From Agathobacter sp. (GTDB lineage Bacteria; Bacillota; Clostridia; Lachnospirales; Lachnospiraceae): a DNA stretch of 41,153 nucleotides. How positions within the stretch are numbered: the first letter of the stretch is position 1; each line of letters starts with the position of its first letter. The position numbers and the translations under genes are program-made. Of the stretch, positions 1 to 6,661 are shown piece after piece. A model generated the notes under the pieces. That model was not told the DNA's origin, did no database searches, and saw only the letters and a program-made list of their open reading frames with translations. Location of the stretch: contig JALEZW010000002.1 in assembly GCA_022772675.1 (NCBI GenBank), forward strand, positions 1 to 41,153, given 5' to 3'.

Positions 1-123
1 TTGTAGCTGACCATGAAATGGTTGGAGGAATGGAGTAAGAAATCCGGGGTGAAAGCCCCGGAAGTCGTGACAAAAAGATGAGTGAGTTTGTGACAGCGAG
101 TGAGAGCAGAACTGTGACAGCTC
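1..123. other. left-edge non-coding junction
   Basis: No reading frame in this stretch continues into the ParA-like gene that follows. It holds a perfect 7-bp GC-rich hairpin at 43-62 (arms TCCGGGG and CCCCGGA) with no T-run after it, and two short 'gtgacagc' repeats near 91 and 114. It is best read as foreign flanking sequence joined to a broken ParA gene near position 123. Confidence 0.4.
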
Positions 124-630
124 ATGGAATTTTTAACAACATTGAACTTGGCGGCTAGTCCATACAAATTAAAACAGTATATACAGAATGATTTGGGAGA
201 AAAATATGATATTGTAATAATAGATTGCCCTCCTACAATATCAGAGTATACAAAGGTTTCTTTATTAGCATCAGATATGTATTTGGTTCCAATGAAGGCA
301 GAGCCATTGTCTGTATTCGGTTTACCTATGTTGGAAAATTATGTAAAAGAAACAATTCAAAAGCAATTTGAGCATGAAATAAAATTTGTTGGAATAGTAT
401 TGAATATGGTTATTCCTACAAGGTTGCTTTATAAGAAGAATAAACCAATAATACAGAAAAAATGGAAATTAAAACTATTTCAAAATGAATTAAAGCAATG
501 TGAAGATATAGTTAAAGGATTAGATTCTGATTTATCACATGAAAAATACATATTAAATATGAGTGATTTGAATGTTGTTAATCAGATTAAGAATATAACC
601 AAAGAATTAGTTCAGAAAGGAAGGTTATAA
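124..630 (+). CDS. ParA/MinD-family ATPase, 5'-truncated
   Basis: This is the C-terminal two thirds of a ParA-type Walker ATPase, a family that moves or positions DNA and protein cargo by ATP-driven dimerisation. The Walker B region is clear at about residues 29-37 (YDIVIIDCPP), followed by the typical stretch containing LVPMKAEPLSVFGL. The deviant Walker A (KGGxGKT) that should lie some 100 residues upstream is absent, and the 123 bases before the ATG hold no frame that could supply it. The ATG has no convincing ribosome-binding site, so the start is probably an artefact of truncation. Two genes follow in tight succession on the same AT-rich strand (2-bp gap to the next), so it was once the first gene of a three-gene operon. 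It is almost surely unable to bind ATP in this form. Confidence 0.7.
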   Translation: MEFLTTLNLAASPYKLKQYIQNDLGEKYDIVIIDCPPTISEYTKVSLLASDMYLVPMKAEPLSVFGLPMLENYVKETIQKQFEHEIKFVGIVLNMVIPTRLLYKKNKPIIQKKWKLKLFQNELKQCEDIVKGLDSDLSHEKYILNMSDLNVVNQIKNITKELVQKGRL

Positions 631-632
631 TT

Positions 633-1127
633 ATGAAAAAAGAAACTAAAGAAGCATTATATTCTCTTTTGGATTTAATGGATATGCTTGGAAGCATTGA
701 ATTCATTAACATGGATATAGATAAAGCTAATAGCATAAGGAAAGAGGTTCTAGATGTTATAGGAGAAAAGAAGGAGGTAGCAATTCTTGATAGCAATACG
801 GAGGAGTTATTAGGAATTTTACCAATGCTTTTATTGGATGTTAACAAGTTCCCATCAGCAAAAGAAATATTAAAATTTGCTGAGAAGTGTTTGAATATTG
901 AAATAAAAAACTATTGGTTAAAACGTTCTAGAGCAGAAGCGGCAGGAATTGTGCTTAATGAAGTTTATGAGCAAAGCCCACAGCAGTTTAATAAATTCTT
1001 GAAAGCATGGAATAAGTTTAATAGTGAATCAAATTCTTCATCTTTAGATAATAAAAAATTATCTGATGAAAAAGGGTTTATGGAATCATGGTTTGAATTT
1101 TTTGACAGTTATAAAGGTGTTGAGTGA
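633..1127 (+). CDS. hypothetical protein, middle gene of ParA-HEPN operon
   Basis: A 164-residue, mostly helical protein that I do not recognise. It starts 2 bp after the ParA-like gene, with AGGAAGG about 9 bases upstream of the ATG, and its TGA overlaps the ATG of the next gene by one base, so the three genes are translationally coupled. A central segment around residues 72-108 (FPSAKEILKFAEKCL, then LKRSRAEAAGIVL) looks like a conserved core, and the last 40 residues are polar with a Ser/Asn-rich linker. No enzyme motif, signal peptide or membrane segment is visible. Base composition is strongly AT-rich, unlike the core genes further right, which fits horizontal acquisition. A role as adaptor or specificity factor for the flanking genes is only an inference. 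Confidence 0.65.
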   Translation: MKKETKEALYSLLDLMDMLGSIEFINMDIDKANSIRKEVLDVIGEKKEVAILDSNTEELLGILPMLLLDVNKFPSAKEILKFAEKCLNIEIKNYWLKRSRAEAAGIVLNEVYEQSPQQFNKFLKAWNKFNSESNSSSLDNKKLSDEKGFMESWFEFFDSYKGVE

Positions 1128-1900
1128 TGGAAACATTTGGTTATGAATTAGAAGAGGAATTTAATGCAATAACACGGTTTGTAGAAGAGAAGTATGGTAT
1201 TATTATAAAGTCTAGAGAGCAGTCTGTTGATTTTACAAAAAAAGCACTAACTTTTATGATGACTATTAAAGTTTGGAAAAAACATATGACTCCAACTTTT
1301 CAAAAAGCACCTAAGACAGAAATGTATTTTCAGGAGATGTTATCAAATGCCATTCATATTATTTTACTAGGAAATATTGATATGAAGATACCAGCATTAA
1401 TTATGTTGAGAAGAACTCAAGAATTAATATTAACATATCTGTTTTATAGTGAACATCCTGTAGAACTCTTTAAAAAGGAAATGGATGATAATTCAAGGAC
1501 TGTTAGCGGTTTTAATGAGTTAAAAGATTATATAAAAAATTATCCATATTCAATGAAATATAATGTAGAAGATGCGAAAGTACAGGAAATTGCTTCTAAA
1601 GTTATAGATGATTGGACTATGCAATATAGGAAATTATCTAACTTTGTTCATGGGACAAATAGCAAGTTTTTTCAAAGGGCAGAATATGTTGATGAATTTA
1701 AATTTGTAAAAAAAGATGTAAACTTTTTGACAAAACAGGTGGATACTTTATCGAGTATTGTGAATACATTACTTATAATATTTTATTTTCAAGAATATAT
1801 AAAATTTGATGAAAATACAGAAAAAAGCTTGATACGCAGTGCAATATCCAATGATTTAGGATATAAAAAGAAAGTAGTTGAAGTGTTAGAAGAGATATAA
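1127..1900 (+). CDS. HEPN-like all-helical protein (possible ribonuclease)
   Basis: A 257-residue helical protein. The ATG at 1127 is chosen because it overlaps the upstream TGA by one base; an in-frame GTG lies one codon earlier. Near the C-terminal third it carries R168-KLSNFV-H175, which fits the R-x(4-6)-H signature of HEPN nucleases, and the context ('YRKLSNFVHG') resembles the conserved block of DUF5677-like proteins that contain a HEPN-type fold. HEPN proteins are metal-independent RNases common in toxin-antitoxin, Abi and other anti-phage loci. Co-transcription behind a ParA-like gene and an unknown protein suggests a mobile defence or maintenance module, but that is inference. It is the last gene of the AT-rich operon and is followed by a long hairpin at 1925-1972. 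Confidence 0.6.
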   Translation: METFGYELEEEFNAITRFVEEKYGIIIKSREQSVDFTKKALTFMMTIKVWKKHMTPTFQKAPKTEMYFQEMLSNAIHIILLGNIDMKIPALIMLRRTQELILTYLFYSEHPVELFKKEMDDNSRTVSGFNELKDYIKNYPYSMKYNVEDAKVQEIASKVIDDWTMQYRKLSNFVHGTNSKFFQRAEYVDEFKFVKKDVNFLTKQVDTLSSIVNTLLIIFYFQEYIKFDENTEKSLIRSAISNDLGYKKKVVEVLEEI

Positions 1901-1923
1901 TTTATATTTAAAACTCAAAAGTA

Positions 1924-1952
1924 TTGACACCGCTTCGCCCATGACGATAAAT
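1924..1952 (+). promoter_or_regulatory. possible sigma-A promoter for the recombinase
   Basis: TTGACA at 1924-1929 is a consensus -35 box, with ATAAAT at 1947-1952 after exactly 17 bp. It overlaps the left arm of the hairpin at 1925-1972, so the two readings compete. It would drive the recombinase gene that begins at 2064. Confidence 0.35.
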
Positions 1953-1972
1953 CAAGGGGTGAGGTGGTGTCA
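1925..1972 (+). terminator. long hairpin after the HEPN gene (terminator or recombination site)
   Basis: Bases 1925-1940 (TGACACCGCTTCGCCC) can pair with 1957-1972 over 16 consecutive positions if three G-U wobbles are allowed, closing a loop of about 16 bases; TTTCTT follows. It lies 24 bp past the HEPN gene stop and probably ends that operon. The T tract is imperfect, and the position just before a serine recombinase gene leaves open a recombination or regulatory role. Confidence 0.5.
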
Positions 1973-1998
1973 TTTCTTATATTCATAAGTTGTCAGAG

Positions 1999-2026
1999 AA
2001 GAAGGTTGAAAGATACCTTCTTTTTT
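1999..2026 (+). terminator. intrinsic terminator-like hairpin in the recombinase leader
   Basis: AAGAAGGT (1999-2006) pairs perfectly with ACCTTCTT (2015-2022) around an 8-base loop, and the T-run extends to 2026. It sits only about 38 bp before the recombinase start codon, so it either ends transcripts from the left or attenuates the recombinase mRNA. Confidence 0.55.
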
Positions 2027-2063
2027 GATGCCTAAAATTAAATTACGGAAGGAGAATCAGATT

Positions 2064-2639
2064 ATGATTTATGGTTACGAAAGAGTGAGTACAAAAGGAC
2101 AGGCTAAAGACGGTAATAGTCTGGAAGCACAGGAACGGTTGTTGAAAGAGCATGGAGCAGAGGTTATCTATATGGATTCCTTTACTGGTACAAAAATGAC
2201 TAGACCAGAATTTGATAAGCTGCTGAAAGAATTAAAAGCGGGAGATACGCTGGTAGTGGCTAAACTGGATAGGTTCGCAAGGAGTGTGTCACAGGCGAGC
2301 GACCTGATAACAAAACTGATTGATAATGGGATTCGTGTAGATGTCTGTAATCTTGGTATTCTGGATAATTCATCTATGAGTACACTAATGCGGAATATTC
2401 TTCTCAGCTTCGCCCAGTTTGAGCGGGATATGATTGTGGAGCGTACACAGGAAGGTAAAGCGATTGCAAGACAGAATCCTGATTTTCGGGAGGGTAGACC
2501 TAAGAAGTATAGCAGAACGCAGATAAATCATGCTTTGGAACTGTTGGAACATTATTCATATAGGCAGGTGGAAGCAATGACGGGAATCAGTAAGAGTACG
2601 CTGATAAGAGCCAAGAGTAAAGGAAAATCGCCAGTATAG
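2064..2639 (+). CDS. small serine recombinase (resolvase/invertase family)
   Basis: A 191-residue serine recombinase of the Tn3-resolvase/DNA-invertase group, which cuts and rejoins DNA at short paired sites through a 5'-phosphoserine link. The start at 2064 is preferred over the upstream in-frame ATG at 2025 because GGAAGGAG lies about 9 bases before it and the protein then opens with the family's [10 protein letters not shown]. The nucleophile is the serine in ERVST, and the catalytic arginines lie in KLDRFARS (about residues 67-74) and in the [10 protein letters not shown] stretch. The last 40 residues form a resolvase-type helix-turn-helix ([20 protein letters not shown]). Length and domain order are normal, so the gene looks intact. 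It is probably a cargo or mobility gene of the degraded element around it. Confidence 0.88.
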   Translation: MIYGYERVSTKGQAKDGNSLEAQERLLKEHGAEVIYMDSFTGTKMTRPEFDKLLKELKAGDTLVVAKLDRFARSVSQASDLITKLIDNGIRVDVCNLGILDNSSMSTLMRNILLSFAQFERDMIVERTQEGKAIARQNPDFREGRPKKYSRTQINHALELLEHYSYRQVEAMTGISKSTLIRAKSKGKSPV

Positions 2640-2748
2640 GCAAAATATGTATATATATTTTTGGAGCACTTGCTTTCAAAATCTTTAAATTAAAAAAATA
2701 GATTGATACCCGACGGTACTTATATATGAAGTGGAGCAGATTGGAAAA

Positions 2749-3159
2749 TTATAGAACTTTGGCAATACGCAGAAGTGTTTCCCGCTTGTCATTTGGCATG
2801 TCTTTTACAGTATTGAGAAGCTCTTTTTCTAACGCAGAAGTCGGGTTGTGGTACTCATTTTCCAGCAGATAATCTATGGTCACATCTAAAGCATTGCATA
2901 TCTGGACGAGTAAGGTAAGACTGACTTTGACCTTGTTTGTTTCTATGTTGCTGATGTGACTGACATTTACGCCAGTTACATTAACTGCCAAATCGTGAAA
3001 TGGAAGATAAGGTGCATCTGACAAAAGCTCCTTATTCTTATCTCTGTTGACGAGCTTGTAACAGATTTTATCCTGTACATGGTTAAAGTCCGTATAATTA
3101 CCGCCTGAATGAACAATGCATCCATTGGAATCACCACCTTTCCCGCCGTTTACAGGCAC
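2749..3159 (-). CDS. XRE-family transcriptional regulator (aberrant N-terminus)
   Basis: The C-terminal 75 residues match Lachnospiraceae XRE/Cro regulators: a recognition helix and scaffold (GVNVSHISNIETNK), the following helices (LTLLVQICNALDVTIDYLL) and a short tail. The first 55 residues are odd: they begin with a GTG in a Gly-rich stretch and lack the usual opening helix of the fold, which suggests a frameshift or a recombined 5' end. Such regulators bind operator DNA as dimers and often control mobile-element genes. It lies upstream-facing between the serine recombinase and a small DUF6809-like gene. It may be a partly degraded gene, and the true start is uncertain. Confidence 0.55.
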   Translation of the reverse strand: MPVNGGKGGDSNGCIVHSGGNYTDFNHVQDKICYKLVNRDKNKELLSDAPYLPFHDLAVNVTGVNVSHISNIETNKVKVSLTLLVQICNALDVTIDYLLENEYHNPTSALEKELLNTVKDMPNDKRETLLRIAKVL

Positions 3160-3190
3160 AAAAATAAGGCAGTTTTATGACTTGCCAAGG

Positions 3191-3451
3191 TCATGACTGT
3201 TCTTCTGGTAACAGAATTTCCATCAACAGTTTCAGCGTGAATCTTACTCCCAGTCGGAAACCATCTTTCTCTTCCAGAAATGCCGCCCAGTAAATCAGCT
3301 CTTTCAGCTTTTCCAGTTCATCTTCTGAAATGCTTTCTTTCATGGGTTCCAGCTTCTCCGCCACCTTCTGGTCAAACTCTGTACCAAGTGAGATACAGTC
3401 CTTTTCGTAAATCACGATTCTGTCATAGATTTTCGACAACAGTTCTTCCAT
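3191..3451 (-). CDS. small DUF6809-like mobile-element protein
   Basis: An 86-residue helical protein. The ATG at 3451 is chosen because a strong AGGAGG lies 8 bases upstream on the minus strand; a longer reading frame from 3574 would add a segment without its own ribosome-binding site. The C-terminal pattern (FLEEKDGFRLGVRFTLKLLMEIL) resembles the small DUF6809 proteins that sit beside XRE regulators in Firmicutes integrative elements. No biochemical function is known to me. It is probably co-transcribed with the XRE gene, 31 bp downstream. Confidence 0.6.
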   Translation of the reverse strand: MEELLSKIYDRIVIYEKDCISLGTEFDQKVAEKLEPMKESISEDELEKLKELIYWAAFLEEKDGFRLGVRFTLKLLMEILLPEEQS

Positions 3452-3661
3452 GAGATTTTCCTCCTTTCCTGCCATAAAAGGCATAAAATTAGAGCAGTTT
3501 AGTGACATGCTCGGGTCAAATAAAAAAGACACCAAGATTTTCCTGATGCCTTTGATACTCATATATAACCCCACTAGGGTTACGAACTATGAATTGTAAT
3601 TAAGTTTTCCTACCTGCTTGGCTCTAAAAATATACACAAAAAATTTGTCTATACTGGCGGT

Positions 3662-3683
3662 TGTAACATGATGTTACATTTTT
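3662..3683 (+). terminator. short terminator-like hairpin
   Basis: TGTAACA (3662-3668) and TGTTACA (3672-3678) pair perfectly around a 3-base loop and are followed by TTTTT to 3683. The T-run is on the plus strand although both neighbours are minus-strand genes, so its role is unclear. Confidence 0.3.
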
Positions 3684-3726
3684 AATCCCCTCTCGGGAAA
3701 TAAAATTAATTTTCCCTTCTACTCGA

Positions 3727-4575
3727 TTATTTGATAATTTTATATTTTATCTTATTTTTCTTAGCATACTTATGAGCATATGAATTTTTTTTGCATTTGA
3801 TAGTTATTTCGTCACAGAACTTAAATGCATCTTTTTCAATGAATTTCACGGAATTTGGTATTGTTATACTTTTTAAATTCCTACAACTATAAAATGCCCA
3901 TGTTTCAATGGATTTCACAGAATTTGGTATTTTAACACTTGTTAAATTAAAACAGCAGTTAAATGCACTACCTCCAATAGATTTCACGGAATTTGGTATC
4001 TTAATACTTGTTAAATTTTCACAACCTCCAAATGTCCAGAGTTCAATAGATTTTACGGAATTTGATATTGTAATATCTGTTAAATTGATACATTCGGAAA
4101 ATGCATGTTGCCCAATAGATTTTACGGAATTGGGTATTTTAATACTTGTTAAACTGGTACAGAAATCAAATGCTGCGTCACCAATAGATTTCACGGAATT
4201 TGGTATTGTTATACTTTTGAGACGGTAACATTTATAAAATGCATCATTTCCAATAGATTTCACGGAATTTGGTATTGTTATACTTTTTAAATTACCACAT
4301 CCATGAAATGCATTATCTCCAATAGTTTTAATACTCTTGTCAATAATTACATTTTCCACTTTGTCACTTACTTCATCTAATATAGTGTGAACTTCAAACG
4401 AAGTAAGTGAAGTTTCACCAACTATTTCAGCCTTTCCTTCACCGTCCCAGCTAACCACAGCAGTTGTTCCATCAACCTCAACATTTACTCCCGCCTTTAC
4501 CTCCTGAGATGATACCAGCGTGATAGCAATAATTGATAATACCAATACCCCTAACCTTTTTATCAGTTTTTCCAT
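3727..4575 (-). CDS. BspA-type leucine-rich-repeat secreted protein
   Basis: A 282-residue secreted protein. An N-terminal signal peptide (residues 1-28: MEKLIKRLG, hydrophobic core, cut near VKA-G) is followed by a short beta-rich region and then eight nearly perfect 23-residue LRR_5 repeats (about residues 90-262) of the form ITIPNSVKSIGxxAFxxCxxLxS. It ends in the typical basic tail (YAHKYAKKNKIKYKI). BspA-like repeats form curved solenoids used for surface adhesion and protein binding, often in gut and oral bacteria and in mobile islands. There is no LPXTG or membrane anchor. The repeats are so alike that recent expansion is likely. A Big_2-like tail lies just upstream on the same strand, which suggests that a pair of surface proteins was inserted here. 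Confidence 0.85.
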   Translation of the reverse strand: MEKLIKRLGVLVLSIIAITLVSSQEVKAGVNVEVDGTTAVVSWDGEGKAEIVGETSLTSFEVHTILDEVSDKVENVIIDKSIKTIGDNAFHGCGNLKSITIPNSVKSIGNDAFYKCYRLKSITIPNSVKSIGDAAFDFCTSLTSIKIPNSVKSIGQHAFSECINLTDITISNSVKSIELWTFGGCENLTSIKIPNSVKSIGGSAFNCCFNLTSVKIPNSVKSIETWAFYSCRNLKSITIPNSVKFIEKDAFKFCDEITIKCKKNSYAHKYAKKNKIKYKIIK

Positions 4576-4605
4576 AAAAATTTCTCTCTTTCCAAACTAA
4601 GTTTA

Positions 4606-5031
4606 TCACTTTACTGTCACTTTAGTAGTAACTGTTTTCTTTGCTCCATCTTTTATTTTCATGGTTACGGTAATCTTAGCAGAACCTTTTTTCTTACCAG
4701 TTACCTTTCCGCTAGATGATACTGTAGCAACCTTTGGATTGCTTGACTTGAATGTTACTTTTACATCAACAGGGTTACCAGTGTATTTTGTAACTTTTGT
4801 AAAGCCAGTAGGTAATGTGACTTTAATGGTTTGGCTCTTACCTTTGTTTAAAGAGAGTGACGATGTTGCTTTAGCTTTAGATAAAGCGATATTTTTATCA
4901 ATAGAAATAAAATCTGTCTTAGTTACGCCTTCAGCATAGAAAAAATCTTGACCATATGTATTATAACCATAGCTAGTATCATTACAACATTTAGTCAGCT
5001 CTTTTGCAAAATGCTCTGCTGGATTAACTTC
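4606..5031 (-). pseudogene. C-terminal fragment of a surface protein with Big_2-like Ig domain
   Basis: Reading the minus strand between in-frame stops gives about 140 residues ending in a bacterial Ig-like group 2 module: conserved pieces are VKVTFKSSNPKVATVSSSGK, VTGKKKGSAKITVT and a C-terminal KVTVK. The part before it (HFAKELTKCC, then YGYNTYGQDFF) looks like the end of another extracellular domain. There is no start codon or signal peptide; the frame is cut by TAA at 5032-5034, close to where the ArdC-like homology on the other strand begins. It is therefore the tail of a larger secreted or wall protein left by an insertion or deletion whose boundary is near 5030. The BspA-like gene begins 30 bp downstream on the same strand. 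Confidence 0.6.
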
Positions 5032-5826
5032 TTATGTTTTCAAGCTCAATTTTACAACTATTCTTTCGGAAATGCAATGCTGATTTTTTCACAAAATCCC
5101 AACGCTACCTATGTCAAAGGCTATAAGGCATGGAATAAGTTGGGAAGATATGTGAAGAGAGGAAGTAAGGGGCTGGCTATTTTAGCCCCTTGCATCCGAA
5201 AGGTGAAAGTATTCAAAGAGCCTGAAAATAAGAATATGTACCATGATGAAGAAGCAGAAAAAGAGATTCGGAAAGTAGTATCAGGATTTCGTATTACTTA
5301 TGTGTACGATATTGCAGATACAGACGGTGATGACAGTATGCTTCCTGTTCTTGTAACTGGTCTTGCAGGAAACAGTGAACAGGAAAAGGTAATCTATGAG
5401 CGGTTATTCGGTGTGATTTCCAAAGAGCATTGTGTACAGGAAGTGTCGGGTACAGCATCCAAAGGAAGCTTTAATCTGGAAACAAAGGTAATATCCATTC
5501 GTGAGGATTTGGAGTATCTACAGAAGATAAAGACATTGCTCCATGAGTATGCACATCTTCTGGATTTTAAGATGCATCCAGAGGACGATATCAGCAGAAA
5601 CCGCAGGGAGCTAATCGCAGAATCGGTGGCGTTTATTGTCAGCCTAAGGCTTGGTCTTGATACCAGCAGATACAGTATGAGCTACATCAAGAGCTGGCTG
5701 AAAGATAAAGAAGAACTGAAAATCATAGCAGACAGTGTACAGAAAATTGCGTACACCATTATTACAGAACTGGCGGAGTCTTCGGATTCCGCTTTTTCCA
5801 TGTTGAAAGAAGAAAGTGAGGAATAG
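4948..5826 (+). CDS. ArdC-like antirestriction/zinc metallopeptidase protein, 5'-truncated
   Basis: From about residue 31 (5038 onward) this matches the ArdC N-terminal domain found in integrative elements: FYNYSFGNAMLIFSQNP, then YKAWNKLGRYVKRGSKGLAI. The C-terminal half has a zincin signature HEYAHLLDF (about residue 197) with a downstream glutamate in ELIAESVAFIV, as in ImmA/IrrE-related metallopeptidases. ArdC-type proteins bind single-stranded DNA and protect incoming DNA from restriction; the peptidase part can cleave regulators. The first 30 codons are antisense to the Ig-like fragment on the other strand and are not native, so the real start and the first 20-60 residues of the domain are missing. 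It is 3 bp upstream of the YqaJ fragment, an order typical of conjugative-element modules. Confidence 0.7.
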   Translation: MTICIITIASIITTFSQLFCKMLCWINFLCFQAQFYNYSFGNAMLIFSQNPNATYVKGYKAWNKLGRYVKRGSKGLAILAPCIRKVKVFKEPENKNMYHDEEAEKEIRKVVSGFRITYVYDIADTDGDDSMLPVLVTGLAGNSEQEKVIYERLFGVISKEHCVQEVSGTASKGSFNLETKVISIREDLEYLQKIKTLLHEYAHLLDFKMHPEDDISRNRRELIAESVAFIVSLRLGLDTSRYSMSYIKSWLKDKEELKIIADSVQKIAYTIITELAESSDSAFSMLKEESEE

Positions 5827-5829
5827 ACC

Positions 5830-6111
5830 ATGAATGCAAATATTTTAGTGGAAACAGAAGGATTATCAAGAGAGGAATGGCTACGTTATCGTAAGTGTGG
5901 AATCGGTGGGAGTGATGTTGCCGCCATTCTTGGAATCAGTAAGTGGAACAGTGCAATTTCGTTATGGCTGGATAAGACAAACCAGACCAATGAGCCTGTG
6001 GAGGAAAATGAGGCTATGCAATGGGGAACAATCATGGAGCCGATTATCCGTAAGCATTTTGCAGAAGTGACAGGAAAAACGGTTGTGGAAAGACATTTGA
6101 TGACGAGATGA
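5830..6111 (+). CDS. YqaJ-type phage recombinase/exonuclease, 3'-truncated
   Basis: The N-terminal 93 residues of a YqaJ viral recombinase (lambda-exonuclease fold, PD-(D/E)XK superfamily). Typical parts are WLRYRKCGIGGSDVAAILG and the following MQWGTIMEPIIRKHFAEVTG, which contains the first acidic metal ligand. The domain normally runs to about 200 residues and the whole protein to about 300; here it stops abruptly after VVERHLMTR because of a deletion that joins it to another gene fragment. The lysine and second acid of the active site are lost, so it cannot be active. It follows the ArdC-like gene by 3 bp and uses GAGGAA as ribosome-binding site. Confidence 0.7.
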   Translation: MNANILVETEGLSREEWLRYRKCGIGGSDVAAILGISKWNSAISLWLDKTNQTNEPVEENEAMQWGTIMEPIIRKHFAEVTGKTVVERHLMTR

Positions 6112-6284
6112 ACCGTTTTATTGATGCGGTACTCATTGCTGGTGTGGATTATGGTGTCATCCCACATTGTAACAAGCCGACACTACTAAAGAGCGGAGCA
6201 GAGAAGATTTTAAACTATCTGGGGCTGATTGCCAGAACGGAGATTAGTCCTTTTACTGATTCTGATTTCTGCAGTCTGCTTTAG
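6099..6284 (+). pseudogene. internal fragment of a mobile-element protein (DYGVIPxxxKPTL motif)
   Basis: A 61-codon open stretch in the frame next to the YqaJ fragment reads DDEMNRFIDAVLIAGVDYGV, then IPHCNKPTLLKSGAEKI and LNYLGLIART. The DYGVIP...KPTLxKxGAEKI pattern is characteristic of a protein carried by many phages and plasmids beside recombination genes. Only about 48 residues remain: the left side is joined to YqaJ near 6099, and the right side runs out of homology near 6240, where EamA sequence begins. It therefore records two deletion junctions within 150 bp. Confidence 0.5.
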
Positions 6285-6471
6285 TATTTATAATATGCTT
6301 TTAGCCTATCATCCGATTAGCAAAGTTGCTATCTATAATGCCCTGATACCAATATTGGGTGTTATGTTTTCATGTATACTTTTAAAAGAGCCATTCATGT
6401 GGCAGTATATACTTGCAGGAGGTGTTGTTGCAACAGGTATCTACGTAATAAATAAGAATGGGAATTCATAA
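6229..6471 (+). pseudogene. EamA (DMT) family permease, C-terminal fragment
   Basis: From about 6243 the frame encodes the last two or three membrane helices of a drug/metabolite-transporter permease: LLILISAVCFSIYNMLLA, then KVAIYNALIPILGVMFSCIL, LLKEPFMWQYILAGGVV and a final TGIYVINK. The family has ten helices and about 300 residues, so three quarters of the gene are missing; the TTG that opens the frame lies in unrelated upstream sequence. This is probably the chromosomal gene at which the mobile element or a deletion ended. Confidence 0.7.
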
Positions 6472-6510
6472 AAGTTTATGAATTATCTTTTGGAAGTAAT
6501 AAGAAAACTA

Positions 6511-6540
6511 TTGACGAACATCTGTTCTTTGTGATACAAT
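6511..6540 (+). promoter_or_regulatory. sigma-A promoter of the radical SAM/DUF4130 operon
   Basis: TTGACG (6511-6516) and TACAAT (6535-6540) are separated by 18 bp, a good vegetative promoter. A LexA box lies between the two hexamers and a second overlaps the expected transcription start, so LexA would block it directly. Confidence 0.75.
6516..6527 (+). promoter_or_regulatory. LexA (SOS) box 1
   Basis: GAACATCTGTTC matches the Gram-positive LexA/DinR operator GAAC-N4-GTTC exactly, with the preceding C of the longer consensus CGAAC. It lies in the promoter spacer, immediately after the -35 box. It is the exact reverse complement of the second box at 6548-6559. Confidence 0.8.
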
Positions 6541-6547
6541 ACAAAAA

Positions 6548-6559
6548 GAACAGATGTTC
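6548..6559 (+). promoter_or_regulatory. LexA (SOS) box 2
   Basis: GAACAGATGTTC again fits GAAC-N4-GTTC and lies 8 bp downstream of the -10 box. Because the two boxes are reverse complements, with extra matching flanks (15 bp in all: GAACATCTGTTCTTT and AAAGAACAGATGTTC), the transcript or DNA strand could also fold into a hairpin followed by TTTT, which might act as a terminator for anything entering from the left. Confidence 0.78.
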
Positions 6560-6661
6560 TTTTGTGCCACGAAGAAAATTAATGAGGCATAAAAATAGAT
6601 GAAACTGCAGACTGGCAGCGGATTCTGCATGGATTACTGTTCAGGAAAAGAGGTGTGCAAC

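Noticed and set aside
3908-4228. Plus-strand open frame of 106 codons with repeated 'IDFTEFGI' units
   Set aside because: It is the antisense of the leucine-rich repeats of the minus-strand BspA-like gene; the repeat period mirrors the real gene and no ribosome-binding site is present.
4661-4939. Plus-strand open frame of 92 codons
   Set aside because: The minus strand of the same bases encodes a convincing Big_2-like Ig module (SSNPKVATVSSSGKVTG...), so the plus frame is a shadow.
6516-6563. Reading the paired GAAC...GTTC sequences only as an intrinsic terminator
   Set aside because: Although the two boxes can form a hairpin with TTTT behind, both match the LexA operator exactly and overlap a good promoter placed before a repair operon; the operator reading explains more, and the hairpin follows from their mirror symmetry.
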